Shown here: in pieces, positions 1-8,353 of the stretch | Layout: every line of letters begins with the position of its first letter | Numbering within the stretch: the stretch's first letter is position 1 | Assembly: GCF_000359745.1 (NCBI RefSeq) | Contig: NZ_AQHN01000088.1 | Location: 113,283 to 177,282, forward strand | Reading direction: 5' to 3' | DNA from: Rhizobium freirei PRF 81 | GTDB taxonomy: Bacteria > Pseudomonadota > Alphaproteobacteria > Rhizobiales > Rhizobiaceae | DNA length: 64,000 nt | Program-made: the position numbers and the translations under genes | Notes under the pieces: model-generated | What the model saw: only the letters and a program-made list of their open reading frames with translations | Told to the model about the DNA's origin: nothing | The model's database searches: none

Positions 1-2
1 TG

Positions 3-944
3 ACCCAGAACAATCAGCCCGTGCCGATGGCGATCCTCGCCCGCCTCAACTACGACAGCCAGGGCATCTCGGTTGCAAAGGAATACGCCGACACCGGCGT
101 CCAGCTCGATGCCTCCAAGCTGAAGGCCGCCTTTGACGCGAAAAGAGCCGCGGGCAAGGAGGTGAAGGCGGCCATGACCTTCCCCGGCGGCACGCATGAT
201 CTGTGGATCCGCTATTGGCTTGCCGCCGGCGGTATCGATCCCGACAAGGACGTATCGACCATCGTCGTGCCGCCGCCGCAGATGGTGGCGAACATGAAGG
301 TCGGCAACATGGACGTCTTCTGTGTTGGCGAACCCTGGAACGAACAGCTCGTCAATCAGGGCATCGGTTTTACCGCCTGTACGACTGGCGAAATCTGGAA
401 GGGCCATCCGGAAAAGGCCTTCGGCATGCGCGCCGACTGGATCGACAAGAACCCGAAGGCTGCGAAGGCTCTGCTGATGGCGGTTATGGAAGCCCAGCAA
501 TGGTGCGACAGCATGGACAATAAGGAGGAAATGGCCACCATCCTCGGCAAACGGCAATGGTTCAACGTGCCGCCGAAGGACGTGCTCGGCCGTTTGAAGG
601 GCGAGATCAATTACGGCAACGGCCGCGTCGCCAAGGGCACCGATCTCTACATGAAATTCTGGAAGGGCGGCGTGTCCTATCCCTATCAGAGCCATGACGC
701 CTGGTTCATCACCGAGAACATTCGCTGGGGCAAGTTCGCACCCAATACTGATATCAAGACGCTGGTCGGCCAGGTGAACCGTCAGGATATCTGGCGCGAT
801 GCTGCCAAGGATCTCGGCGTTGCCGCTTCGGACATTCCTGCATCGACCTCGCGCGGCAAGGAAACCTTCTTCGACGGCAAGGTCTTCGACCCGGAAAACC
901 CCTCTGCCTATCTCGAAAGCCTCTCGATCAAGGTGGCGTCATGA
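3..944 (+). CDS. nrtA: Nitrate ABC transporter, periplasmic nitrate-binding protein (5' partial)
   Basis: C-terminal ~313 residues of an NrtA/CmpA-type binding protein, which captures nitrate in the periplasm for the permease and ATPase encoded next. The reading frame is open from base 3, so the true start and signal peptide lie before the window. Family features seen are the TFPGGTHDLWIRYWLAAGG stretch, VVPPPQMVANMKVG and the DVFCVGEPWNEQ segment, all typical of nitrate/bicarbonate-binding proteins. The complete family is about 400-450 residues, so roughly a quarter is missing. It heads the nitrate assimilation operon, but a palindromic repeat element separates it from the permease gene. The NrtA versus CmpA (bicarbonate) choice rests on the nir/nas neighbours. 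Confidence 0.93.
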   Translation, partial: TQNNQPVPMAILARLNYDSQGISVAKEYADTGVQLDASKLKAAFDAKRAAGKEVKAAMTFPGGTHDLWIRYWLAAGGIDPDKDVSTIVVPPPQMVANMKVGNMDVFCVGEPWNEQLVNQGIGFTACTTGEIWKGHPEKAFGMRADWIDKNPKAAKALLMAVMEAQQWCDSMDNKEEMATILGKRQWFNVPPKDVLGRLKGEINYGNGRVAKGTDLYMKFWKGGVSYPYQSHDAWFITENIRWGKFAPNTDIKTLVGQVNRQDIWRDAAKDLGVAASDIPASTSRGKETFFDGKVFDPENPSAYLESLSIKVAS

Positions 945-945
945 T

Positions 946-1145
946 AGCAGAAAAGCCCCTCATCCGGCCTCCTGAGCTTTTGTCGAAGGGCGGCCACCTT
1001 CCCCTCGCCTACGGGGAGAAGGGGCAAGAGGCACGCGCAGCCCGCCTCTCATATTCCGCACTCGTCGCACCAGTGAGATGGGCGTCTTGCTCTCCATCCC
1101 CCTCTCCCCGTTTCAACGGGGAGAGGGCTGGGGTGAGCGGCCGCT
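946..1145. repeat. Rhizobial intergenic mosaic-type palindromic element
   Basis: The gap between the binding-protein and permease genes is filled by GC-rich imperfect palindromes of the kind dispersed in Rhizobiaceae genomes (RIME-like). It begins with a CCCCTCATCCGGCC segment and contains an imperfect CCTTCCCCT/GGGGAGAAGG hairpin at about 1000-1025. A perfect 13-bp hairpin follows, with arms at 1100-1112 and 1115-1127, and then GGGGTGAG. The 79-residue open frame through it has no coding character. Inside an operon such hairpins often stabilise the upstream mRNA, which would favour high binding-protein output. The family assignment is from memory of the consensus. Confidence 0.7.
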
Positions 1146-1184
1146 GCACCATCCGCGTCGCGCAAGTTTCAAGGATCTAACGTC

Positions 1185-2078
1185 ATGTCCGCACTCGCTC
1201 GCAAACAAACAGTCAATCCGACAGCAACAACGGCATCCAAGAGCCACGTCGTGACCCTCTCAACTCGCCCTGCCCGTCGCATCGATGTCCGTCAAATCGG
1301 GCTTGCGGTCCTGCGTAGCGTCCTGCCGCCGCTCGTGGTTCTGGCGCTTATGCTCGGCGTCTGGCAGCTCCTCTGTGAGCAGCCGGGCGCCAGCCTGCCA
1401 CCGCCTTCGCAGGTCTGGCAAGAAAGCTACGACCTCATCGTCTATCCCTTCTTCTACAACGGTCCACAGGATATCGGGCTCGCCTGGCGCGTGCTCGTGT
1501 CGCTGCAGCGCGTCGCCTATGGCTTCGGCCTCGCCGCCGTCGCCGGCGTGCTGATCGGCGCGGTCATCGGGCAATCGGTCTGGGCAATGCGCGGCCTCGA
1601 TCCGATCTTCCAGGTGCTGCGCACCGTGCCGCCGCTCGCATGGCTGCCACTGTCGCTCGCCGCCTTCCAGAATTCCAGCCCTTCGGCAATCTTCGTGATC
1701 TTCATCACCTCGATCTGGCCCGTCATCATCAATACGGCGGTCGGCGTGCGCAACATCCCGCAGGATTATCGCAATGTCGCCAAGGTTCTCCGGCTGAACC
1801 AGATCGAATTCTTCTTCCGCATCATGGTGCCGGCTGCCGCTCCGTACATTTTTACCGGACTTCGCATCGGCGCGGGCCTCTCCTGGCTTGCGATCGTTGC
1901 CGCCGAGATGCTGACCGGCGGTGTCGGCATCGGCTTCTTCATCTGGGACGCGTGGAACTCCTCGCGCCTGCCCGACATCATCGTGGCGTTGGCCTATATC
2001 GGCATCACCGGATTTGTCCTCGACCGTCTGGTCGCAGGCCTTGGTGCCGTCGTGACCCGCGGCATGACGAGCAACTGA
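1185..2078 (+). CDS. nrtB: Nitrate ABC transporter permease
   Basis: 297-residue inner-membrane permease of the NrtB/SsuC/TauC family. After a polar N-terminus of ~35 residues come hydrophobic segments starting at LAVLRSVLPPLVVLALMLGV, and the EAA-like cytoplasmic loop is seen as VLRLNQIEFFFRIMVPAAAPYIFTGLRIG. NrtB homologues typically carry the RTVPPLAWLPLSLAAF stretch seen near residue 145. It forms the transmembrane channel for the binding protein upstream and the ATPase 10 bp downstream. The ATG lies 9 nt after an AAGGA ribosome-binding site. Placement after the palindromic element suggests lower expression than the binding protein. Confidence 0.94.
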   Translation: MSALARKQTVNPTATTASKSHVVTLSTRPARRIDVRQIGLAVLRSVLPPLVVLALMLGVWQLLCEQPGASLPPPSQVWQESYDLIVYPFFYNGPQDIGLAWRVLVSLQRVAYGFGLAAVAGVLIGAVIGQSVWAMRGLDPIFQVLRTVPPLAWLPLSLAAFQNSSPSAIFVIFITSIWPVIINTAVGVRNIPQDYRNVAKVLRLNQIEFFFRIMVPAAAPYIFTGLRIGAGLSWLAIVAAEMLTGGVGIGFFIWDAWNSSRLPDIIVALAYIGITGFVLDRLVAGLGAVVTRGMTSN

Positions 2079-2088
2079 GGAGAACAAA

Positions 2089-2886
2089 ATGAGTGCCTAT
2101 CTGAAGCTCGATCATATCGACAAATATTTCGATCGCGGCGGCCAGCGGGCCGAAGTGCTGAAAGGCATCGAACTCGTCATCGACAAGGGCGAATTCGTCT
2201 CGATCATCGGCCATTCCGGCTGCGGCAAGTCCACCCTGCTCAACCTCATTGCCGGTCTTACGCCAGTTTCCGCCGGTGCCGTGCTGCTGGAGAACCGCGA
2301 AGTCAACGCGCCGGGTCCGGATCGGGCCGTGGTCTTCCAGAACCATAGCCTGCTGCCCTGGCTCAGCGTCTACGAGAACGTCAATATCGCCGTCACGAAA
2401 GTGTTTCGTGGTACGAAGACCAAGGCCGAGCGCCATGACTGGGTCATGCGCAATCTCGATCTCGTGCAGATGGCGCATGCCAAGGACAAGCGGCCTTCGG
2501 AAATATCGGGCGGCATGAAACAGCGCGTCGGCATTGCCCGGGCGCTCGCCATGCAGCCGAAAATCCTGTTGCTCGACGAGCCCTTCGGCGCGCTGGACGC
2601 CCTCACCCGCGCCCATCTTCAGGATGCCGTCATGGAAATCCATGCCCGGCTCGGCAGTACGATGGTGATGATCACCCACGATGTCGACGAGGCGGTGCTG
2701 CTGTCGGACCGCATCGTGATGATGACCAACGGCCCGGCCGCCCATATCGGCGATATCCTTGAAGTGCCGATCGCGCGGCCGCGCAACCGCATCGAGCTTG
2801 CGTCCGACAGAACCTACCTCAAATGCCGCGAGGCCGTGCTGAAGTTCCTCTACGAACGCCACCGCTTCGTCGAAGCCGCGGAGTGA
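2089..2886 (+). CDS. nrtD: Nitrate ABC transporter ATP-binding protein
   Basis: 265-residue ABC ATPase energising nitrate uptake. Walker A is GHSGCGKST near residue 43, the signature ISGGMKQR near 142, Walker B ILLLDEPFGALDALTR near 160 and the switch His is in MITHDVDEA. The length matches the single-domain NrtD/TauB/SsuB type. The longer NrtC type has a C-terminal binding-protein-like domain, which is absent here, so the symbol is a convention. The gene has a strong GAGGAG ribosome-binding site and sits 10 bp after the permease gene and 4 bp before nirB, showing that uptake and nitrite reduction are co-transcribed. Confidence 0.94.
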   Translation: MSAYLKLDHIDKYFDRGGQRAEVLKGIELVIDKGEFVSIIGHSGCGKSTLLNLIAGLTPVSAGAVLLENREVNAPGPDRAVVFQNHSLLPWLSVYENVNIAVTKVFRGTKTKAERHDWVMRNLDLVQMAHAKDKRPSEISGGMKQRVGIARALAMQPKILLLDEPFGALDALTRAHLQDAVMEIHARLGSTMVMITHDVDEAVLLSDRIVMMTNGPAAHIGDILEVPIARPRNRIELASDRTYLKCREAVLKFLYERHRFVEAAE

Positions 2887-2890
2887 TATC

Positions 2891-5341
2891 ATGACCCAAA
2901 AACTTGTCATCATCGGCAATGGCATGGCGCCTGGGCGCATGCTGGAGCATCTTCTGGAAAAGGCGCCCGGCCTCTATCAGGTCACGATCTTCAACGCCGA
3001 ACCGCGCGTCAATTACGACCGCATCATGCTGTCGCCGGTGCTATCAGGCGAGAAGGATTACGAGCAGATCATCATTCATGGCGATGGCTGGTACATCAAG
3101 CACGGCATCACCCTCTACAAGGGCCACAAGATCGTCGCCATCGACCGGGCGGCAAAGACGGTCACCTCGGACCATGGCGTCACCGAGAGCTACGACAAGC
3201 TTGTCATCGCCACCGGCTCCGTTCCCTTCATCATTCCCGTTCCGGGCAAGGAGCTGCCTGGTGTTCTGACCTATCGCGATCTCGACGACGTACAGGCGAT
3301 GCTGCTGGCTGCACAGTCACGCGCCAAGGCCATCGTCATCGGCGGCGGCCTTCTGGGTCTGGAAGCGGCGGCCGGCCTCAATTTGCGCGGCATGGATGTT
3401 ACCGTTCTGCATGTGCAGCCGACATTGATGGAACGCCAGCTCGATCCGGCTGCCGGCTATCTGCTGCAAAAGGCGGTCGAGGAACGTGGCATCAAGGTCA
3501 TCACCAAGGCCAACACCAAGGCGATTGTCGGCAACGGCAAGGTCGAAGGAATCGAGCTTGACGATGGCCGCGTGATCCCCGCCACGCTCGTCGTCATGGC
3601 CGTCGGCATTCGCCCCAATATCGGCCTTGCCAGGGAGGCGGGCATCGCCGTCAACCGCGGCATCGTCGTCGATGACGGCATGCAGACCTCGGACGGCTCG
3701 ATCATGGCGCTTGGCGAATGCGCCGAAGTCGGCGGCATGATCTACGGCCTTGTCGCGCCGCTTTACGAGATGGCGCGCGTCGCCGCCGCGCATCTTGCCG
3801 GCGACGCAAGCGCCGCCTTCGTGCACTCCGACACGCCGACGAAGCTGAAGGTCACCGGTATCGATCTGTTTTCGCTCGGCGACTTCGCCGATGGCGACGA
3901 CCGCGAGGAGATCGTCCTGCGCGATGCGGCAGCCGGGGTCTACAAGCGCCTGGTGCTGAAGGACAACAAGATCATCGGCACCGTGCTTTACGGCGAGACG
4001 GCCGACGGCGCCTGGTTCAACGATCTGAAGAAGAAGGCGACCGACATCTCCGAGATGCGCGAAACCCTGATCTTCGGCCAGGCCTATCAGGGAGGGTCGC
4101 CGCTGGACCCTATGGCGGCCGTTGCAGCCTTGCCGGATGATGCGGAAATCTGCGGCTGCAACGGCGTCTGCAAGGGCAAGATCACCTCGACCATCACTGC
4201 CAAGGGCCTGACCTCGCTCGACGACGTGCGTGCCCACACGAAGGCTTCGGCCTCCTGCGGCTCCTGCACCGGCCTTGTCGAACAGCTGATGTCGATCACG
4301 CTGGGCGACAGCTATAATCCGGCCGCCGTCCAGCCGATGTGCACCTGCACCGAGCTCGGCCATGACGATGTCCGAAGACTCATAAAGACCAAAGGGTTGA
4401 AGAGCATCCCTGCCATCATGCAGGAGCTTGAATGGAAGACCTCCTGCGGCTGCGCGAAGTGCCGCCCGGCGCTGAACTACTACCTCGTCTGCGACTGGCC
4501 GGACGAATATGCCGATGACTACCAGTCGCGCTTCATCAATGAGCGCGTGCATGCCAACATCCAGAAGGACGGCACCTATTCCGTGGTGCCGCGCATGTGG
4601 GGTGGCGTTACCAGTTCGAACGAGCTGCGCGCCATTGCCGATGTCGTCGACAAGTTCGAGATCCCGATGGTGAAGGTGACCGGCGGCCAGCGCATCGACC
4701 TTCTCGGCGTGCAGAAGGAGGATCTTCCCGCCGTCTGGGCCGACCTCGGCAAGGCCGGCTTCATATCGGGCCAGGCCTATGCCAAGGGCCTGCGTACGGT
4801 GAAGACCTGCGTCGGCTCCGACTGGTGCCGCTTTGGTACGCAGGATTCCACCGGCCTCGGCATCCGCATCGAGAAATTCATGTGGGGGTCCTGGACCCCG
4901 GCAAAGCTCAAGATGGCCGTCTCCGGCTGTCCGCGCAATTGCGCCGAAGCGACCTGCAAGGACATCGGCGTCATCTGCGTCGACAGCGGCTTCGAAATCC
5001 ATTTCGCCGGTGCCGCCGGTCTCGACATCAAGGGTACGGAGGTTCTGGGCCTCGTCAGGACCGAGGACGAGGCGCTCGAACATATCGTCGCGCTGACACA
5101 GATGTACCGCGAGCAGGCCCGCTATCTCGAACGCATTTATAAATGGGCGAAGCGCATTGGCCTCGACGAGATCCGCCGCCAGATCATGCAGGATCAGGAA
5201 AAGCGCAAGGCCTATTACGAGCGCTTCGTCTTCAGCCAGAAATTTGCGCAGGTCGATCCCTGGTCGGAACGCGTCTCCGGCAAGGACAAGCACGAGTTCA
5301 AGCCGATGGCGACCGTCGGCTTCCATCAGGCTGCAGAGTGA
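2891..5341 (+). CDS. nirB: Assimilatory nitrite reductase [NAD(P)H], large subunit
   Basis: 816-residue cytoplasmic flavo-sirohaem enzyme reducing nitrite to ammonium with NAD(P)H. Order of domains: FAD-binding N-terminus, NAD-binding VIGGGLLGLEAAAGL near residue 150, BFD-like [2Fe-2S] domain (CGCNGVCKG near 420, SCGSCTG near 456), a second Cys cluster (CTC near 484, CGCAKC near 518), then the sirohaem/[4Fe-4S] domain with CVGSDWCRFGTQDS near 640 and SGCPRNCAEA near 680. The length is close to the usual 800-850. The flavin glycine motif at the start reads GNGMAPGR, slightly divergent from the usual GNGMAG. The stop overlaps the nirD ribosome-binding site. Confidence 0.97.
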   Translation: MTQKLVIIGNGMAPGRMLEHLLEKAPGLYQVTIFNAEPRVNYDRIMLSPVLSGEKDYEQIIIHGDGWYIKHGITLYKGHKIVAIDRAAKTVTSDHGVTESYDKLVIATGSVPFIIPVPGKELPGVLTYRDLDDVQAMLLAAQSRAKAIVIGGGLLGLEAAAGLNLRGMDVTVLHVQPTLMERQLDPAAGYLLQKAVEERGIKVITKANTKAIVGNGKVEGIELDDGRVIPATLVVMAVGIRPNIGLAREAGIAVNRGIVVDDGMQTSDGSIMALGECAEVGGMIYGLVAPLYEMARVAAAHLAGDASAAFVHSDTPTKLKVTGIDLFSLGDFADGDDREEIVLRDAAAGVYKRLVLKDNKIIGTVLYGETADGAWFNDLKKKATDISEMRETLIFGQAYQGGSPLDPMAAVAALPDDAEICGCNGVCKGKITSTITAKGLTSLDDVRAHTKASASCGSCTGLVEQLMSITLGDSYNPAAVQPMCTCTELGHDDVRRLIKTKGLKSIPAIMQELEWKTSCGCAKCRPALNYYLVCDWPDEYADDYQSRFINERVHANIQKDGTYSVVPRMWGGVTSSNELRAIADVVDKFEIPMVKVTGGQRIDLLGVQKEDLPAVWADLGKAGFISGQAYAKGLRTVKTCVGSDWCRFGTQDSTGLGIRIEKFMWGSWTPAKLKMAVSGCPRNCAEATCKDIGVICVDSGFEIHFAGAAGLDIKGTEVLGLVRTEDEALEHIVALTQMYREQARYLERIYKWAKRIGLDEIRRQIMQDQEKRKAYYERFVFSQKFAQVDPWSERVSGKDKHEFKPMATVGFHQAAE

Positions 5342-5351
5342 GGAGATGGAT

Positions 5352-5699
5352 ATGACGACCTGGCCAAAGGAAACCTGGCATGCAATCGGCGAGATCTCGG
5401 ACATTCCGCTGCGCGGCGCCCGCTGCGTGAAAACTCCGCAGGGCAAGATCGCCGTGTTCCGAACGGCTGAAAACGAGGTCTTCGCCATCGAAGATCATTG
5501 CCCGCACAAAGGCGGGCCACTCTCCCAGGGCATCGTTCACGGAACGGCCGTGACCTGCCCGCTGCACAACTGGGTGATCTCGCTCGAAACCGGCAAGGCG
5601 CTCGGCGCGGACCAGGGCGAAGTGCGGACCATTCCGGTCCGCAACGACAATGGCGCTCTCTTCATCGCGCTTGAAAGCCTGATGATGGCGGCCGAATGA
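5352..5699 (+). CDS. nirD: Nitrite reductase small subunit (Rieske-type)
   Basis: 115-residue NirD, the Rieske-fold partner of NirB. Both Rieske half-motifs are complete: EDHCPHKGGPLSQG near residue 45 and CPLHNW near 63, giving the Cys-X-His and Cys-X2-His ligands. In many NirD proteins these residues are lost, so this copy probably holds a [2Fe-2S] cluster. The start at 5352 is preferred because AGGAG (5341-5345) lies 6 nt upstream; the in-frame ATG at 5346 touches that site. A much longer open frame upstream overlaps nirB and is not credible. The stop overlaps the ATG of nasA. Confidence 0.93.
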   Translation: MTTWPKETWHAIGEISDIPLRGARCVKTPQGKIAVFRTAENEVFAIEDHCPHKGGPLSQGIVHGTAVTCPLHNWVISLETGKALGADQGEVRTIPVRNDNGALFIALESLMMAAE

Positions 5700-8353
5700 T
5701 GGAAACCGAGGTCAAGACAACCTGCCCCTATTGCGGCGTCGGTTGTGGCGTCATCGCCAAGGTTGGCGACGACGGCAGGGTCTCCGTCAAAGGCGATCCC
5801 GACCACCCCTCCAATTTCGGGCGCCTGTGCTCCAAGGGGTCGGCGCTTGCCGAGACGATCGATCTCGACGGCCGCGTGCTGCATCCGGAAATTGCCGGCC
5901 AAATGGCCAGCTGGGACGAGGCACTCGATCTCGTCGCTGAAAAGTTTGCGGATGCGATCGAGAAATACGGGCCGGATGCCGTCGCTTTCTATGTCTCCGG
6001 GCAGTTGCTGACCGAGGATTACTACGTCGCCAACAAGCTGATGAAGGGTTTTATCGGCTCGGGTAATATCGACACCAATTCCAGGCTCTGCATGTCGTCA
6101 TCCGTTGCCGGCCATCGCCGCGCCTTCGGTTCGGATACGGTGCCCGGCACCTATGAGGATCTGGAACTCGCCGATCTCGTCGTGCTGGCAGGCGCCAATC
6201 TTGCCTGGTGCCATCCGGTGCTCTACCAGCGCATCGCCGCCGCCAAGGCGGCGCGGCCCGGCATGAAGATCGTCGTCATCGACCCACGCCGGACGATGAC
6301 CTGCGATATTGCCGACCTGCATCTGGCGATCCGGCCGGATGGCGACGTGGCGCTGTTCATGGGTCTTTTCGAGCATCTGATCGCAAGCAATACGATCGAC
6401 CAGAACTACATCGCCGAACATACCGGCGGCTTTGCCGAGGCTTTCGCCGCCGCCAGCGCCTTGTCGTTCAATCAGGTGCTTGAGCTGACCGGCCTGCCCG
6501 CCATGCAGCTTCGCGAGTTCTATCGGCTGTTTGCCACGACCGAAAAGGTCGTCACCTGCTACAGCCAGGGCGTCAACCAATCCTCGTCCGGCACCGACAA
6601 GGTGAACGCCATCATCAACTGTCACCTAGCGACCGGCCGTATCGGCCGGTCCGGCATGGGACCGTTTTCGCTGACCGGTCAGCCGAACGCCATGGGTGGC
6701 CGCGAGGTCGGCGGCCTTGCCAACATGCTTGCCGCCCATATGGCAATCGAAAGCGCAGGCGACCGAGACCGCGTGCAGCGCTTCTGGCAGTCACCGCGGA
6801 TTGCCGCAGAGCCAGGATTGAAAGCGGTCGACATGTTCCGCGCCGTCGCCGATGGCCGAATCAAGGCGCTCTGGATCATGGCGACCAACCCGGTCGTTTC
6901 CATGCCGGATGCCGACGCGGTCGAGGCCGCCATCAAGGCCTGTCCCTTCGTCGTCGTCTCCGATGTCCTGCGCGAGACGGATACGACGCGGCACGCGCAT
7001 GTTCTGCTGCCCTCACTTGGCTGGGGAGAAAAGGACGGCACCGTCACCAATTCCGAACGCCGCATTTCCCGCCAGCGTCCCTTCTTCGATGCCCCCGGAC
7101 GCGCCCGGGCGGATTGGTGGCAAATGGCCGAAGTTGCAAAACGCATGGGTTTCCCAGGCTTCGACTATCTTTCGCCGGCCGACATCTTTGCCGAGCATGC
7201 AGCCCTGTCCGCCTTCGAGAATGGCGGCAACCGCGACTTCGATATCGGCGCCTATGAAACGACCGCTACAGCGGAATATGGGGCACTTCAACCTTTCCAA
7301 TGGCCGCAGCCCGCCGGAGCGACACCAAAGCTGACGCGCTTCTTCGCAGATGGCGGGTTTTATCATCCCGATCGCAAGGCGCGCTTTGTCGCGATCGAGC
7401 CTCCGGCAGGCAATCGAACCGATAGCCGTTTTCCTCTGACACTCAATACCGGCCGCATCCGCGATCATTGGCACACCATGACCCGGACCGGCAAAAGCCC
7501 GCGGCTTTCCGGCCATATCGCCGAGCCCTTTGCCGAGATCCATCCGCGCGACGCGATCGAGATCGGTGTCGCGGAAGCCAGCCTGGTTGAGATCGAAAGC
7601 CCGCATGGCAAGGTGATCGTCCGCGCTTTGGTGACGGAGCGGCAGGCGCGCGGCAGCCTGTTCGTGCCGATGCACTGGAACGACCAGTTCGCGGCCGCAG
7701 CGCGGATCGACGCCGTGGTTGCTCCTGTCACGGATCCGCTGTCCGGCCAGCCGGCCTCGAAGAATGTCGCGGTTCGCGCCGGTCGTTTCCGGGCATCGCA
7801 TTATTGCTTCGCGGTCTCTGCAGCAAAGCCGCGCTATCTCGATAGCCCCTATTGGGCACTCGCCAGGACCAACGGTGGATGGCGGACCGAACTTGCCTTC
7901 GATCTGGCGCCGGATAACTGGGTGGGATGGTGCCGCGCGACGTTCGATATCCCCACCGATCTGGAGCCGCTCGGCTATGCCGATCAAGCCTCCGGCGATC
8001 TGCGTCTCGCCTTCTTCGATGGGGAGCGGCTGCTTGCGGCTCTGTTCGTCGCCCGACAGCCGGTCGCCGTCGCCCGAAGCTGGGCGATCTCCCAGCTCAC
8101 CGCCGAACACACCAATCTGCGCAAGCGCTTCGCTCTCGCCGCCGGTCGTCCAGGCGCGGACAAGCCCGATCCCGGCGCCACCGTCTGCTCCTGCTTCGGG
8201 GTCGGCGTCAACCAGATCGTCGCGGCCATTCGCGGTGGCTGCCACAGCGTCGAGGCGGTGGGCAAAGAGCTCAAAGCCGGCACCAACTGCGGCTCCTGCC
8301 GCGCCGAAATCGGAGGGATCATCGATGGATGTCTTGCAGCTGCCGCGGAGTGA
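5696..8353 (+). CDS. nasA: Assimilatory nitrate reductase, catalytic molybdopterin subunit
   Basis: 885-residue cytoplasmic nitrate reductase of the molybdopterin (bis-MGD) oxidoreductase superfamily, converting nitrate to nitrite for NirBD. The [4Fe-4S] cluster ligands are Cys10, Cys13, Cys17 and Cys45. Pterin-binding regions follow, including GQPNAMGGREVGGLANMLAA and the C-terminal LNTGRIRDHWHTMTRTGKSP segment. After ~820 residues there is an extra BFD-like [2Fe-2S] domain (VCSCFGVG near 831, TNCGSCRAE near 863), the usual layout in proteobacterial NasA enzymes fed by NAD(P)H or flavin donors. The start overlaps the nirD stop (ATGA), and cysG starts inside its 3' end. Confidence 0.96.
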   Translation: MMETEVKTTCPYCGVGCGVIAKVGDDGRVSVKGDPDHPSNFGRLCSKGSALAETIDLDGRVLHPEIAGQMASWDEALDLVAEKFADAIEKYGPDAVAFYVSGQLLTEDYYVANKLMKGFIGSGNIDTNSRLCMSSSVAGHRRAFGSDTVPGTYEDLELADLVVLAGANLAWCHPVLYQRIAAAKAARPGMKIVVIDPRRTMTCDIADLHLAIRPDGDVALFMGLFEHLIASNTIDQNYIAEHTGGFAEAFAAASALSFNQVLELTGLPAMQLREFYRLFATTEKVVTCYSQGVNQSSSGTDKVNAIINCHLATGRIGRSGMGPFSLTGQPNAMGGREVGGLANMLAAHMAIESAGDRDRVQRFWQSPRIAAEPGLKAVDMFRAVADGRIKALWIMATNPVVSMPDADAVEAAIKACPFVVVSDVLRETDTTRHAHVLLPSLGWGEKDGTVTNSERRISRQRPFFDAPGRARADWWQMAEVAKRMGFPGFDYLSPADIFAEHAALSAFENGGNRDFDIGAYETTATAEYGALQPFQWPQPAGATPKLTRFFADGGFYHPDRKARFVAIEPPAGNRTDSRFPLTLNTGRIRDHWHTMTRTGKSPRLSGHIAEPFAEIHPRDAIEIGVAEASLVEIESPHGKVIVRALVTERQARGSLFVPMHWNDQFAAAARIDAVVAPVTDPLSGQPASKNVAVRAGRFRASHYCFAVSAAKPRYLDSPYWALARTNGGWRTELAFDLAPDNWVGWCRATFDIPTDLEPLGYADQASGDLRLAFFDGERLLAALFVARQPVAVARSWAISQLTAEHTNLRKRFALAAGRPGADKPDPGATVCSCFGVGVNQIVAAIRGGCHSVEAVGKELKAGTNCGSCRAEIGGIIDGCLAAAAE

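Noticed and set aside
941..1180. 79-codon frame overlapping the nrtA stop
   Set aside because: Runs through the palindromic repeat element, with no ribosome-binding site or family features.
3317..5488. 723-codon open frame on - over nirB and nirD
   Set aside because: Antisense to two clear enzymes; long open antisense frames are common in GC-rich DNA with codon bias. The translation shows no recognisable motif.
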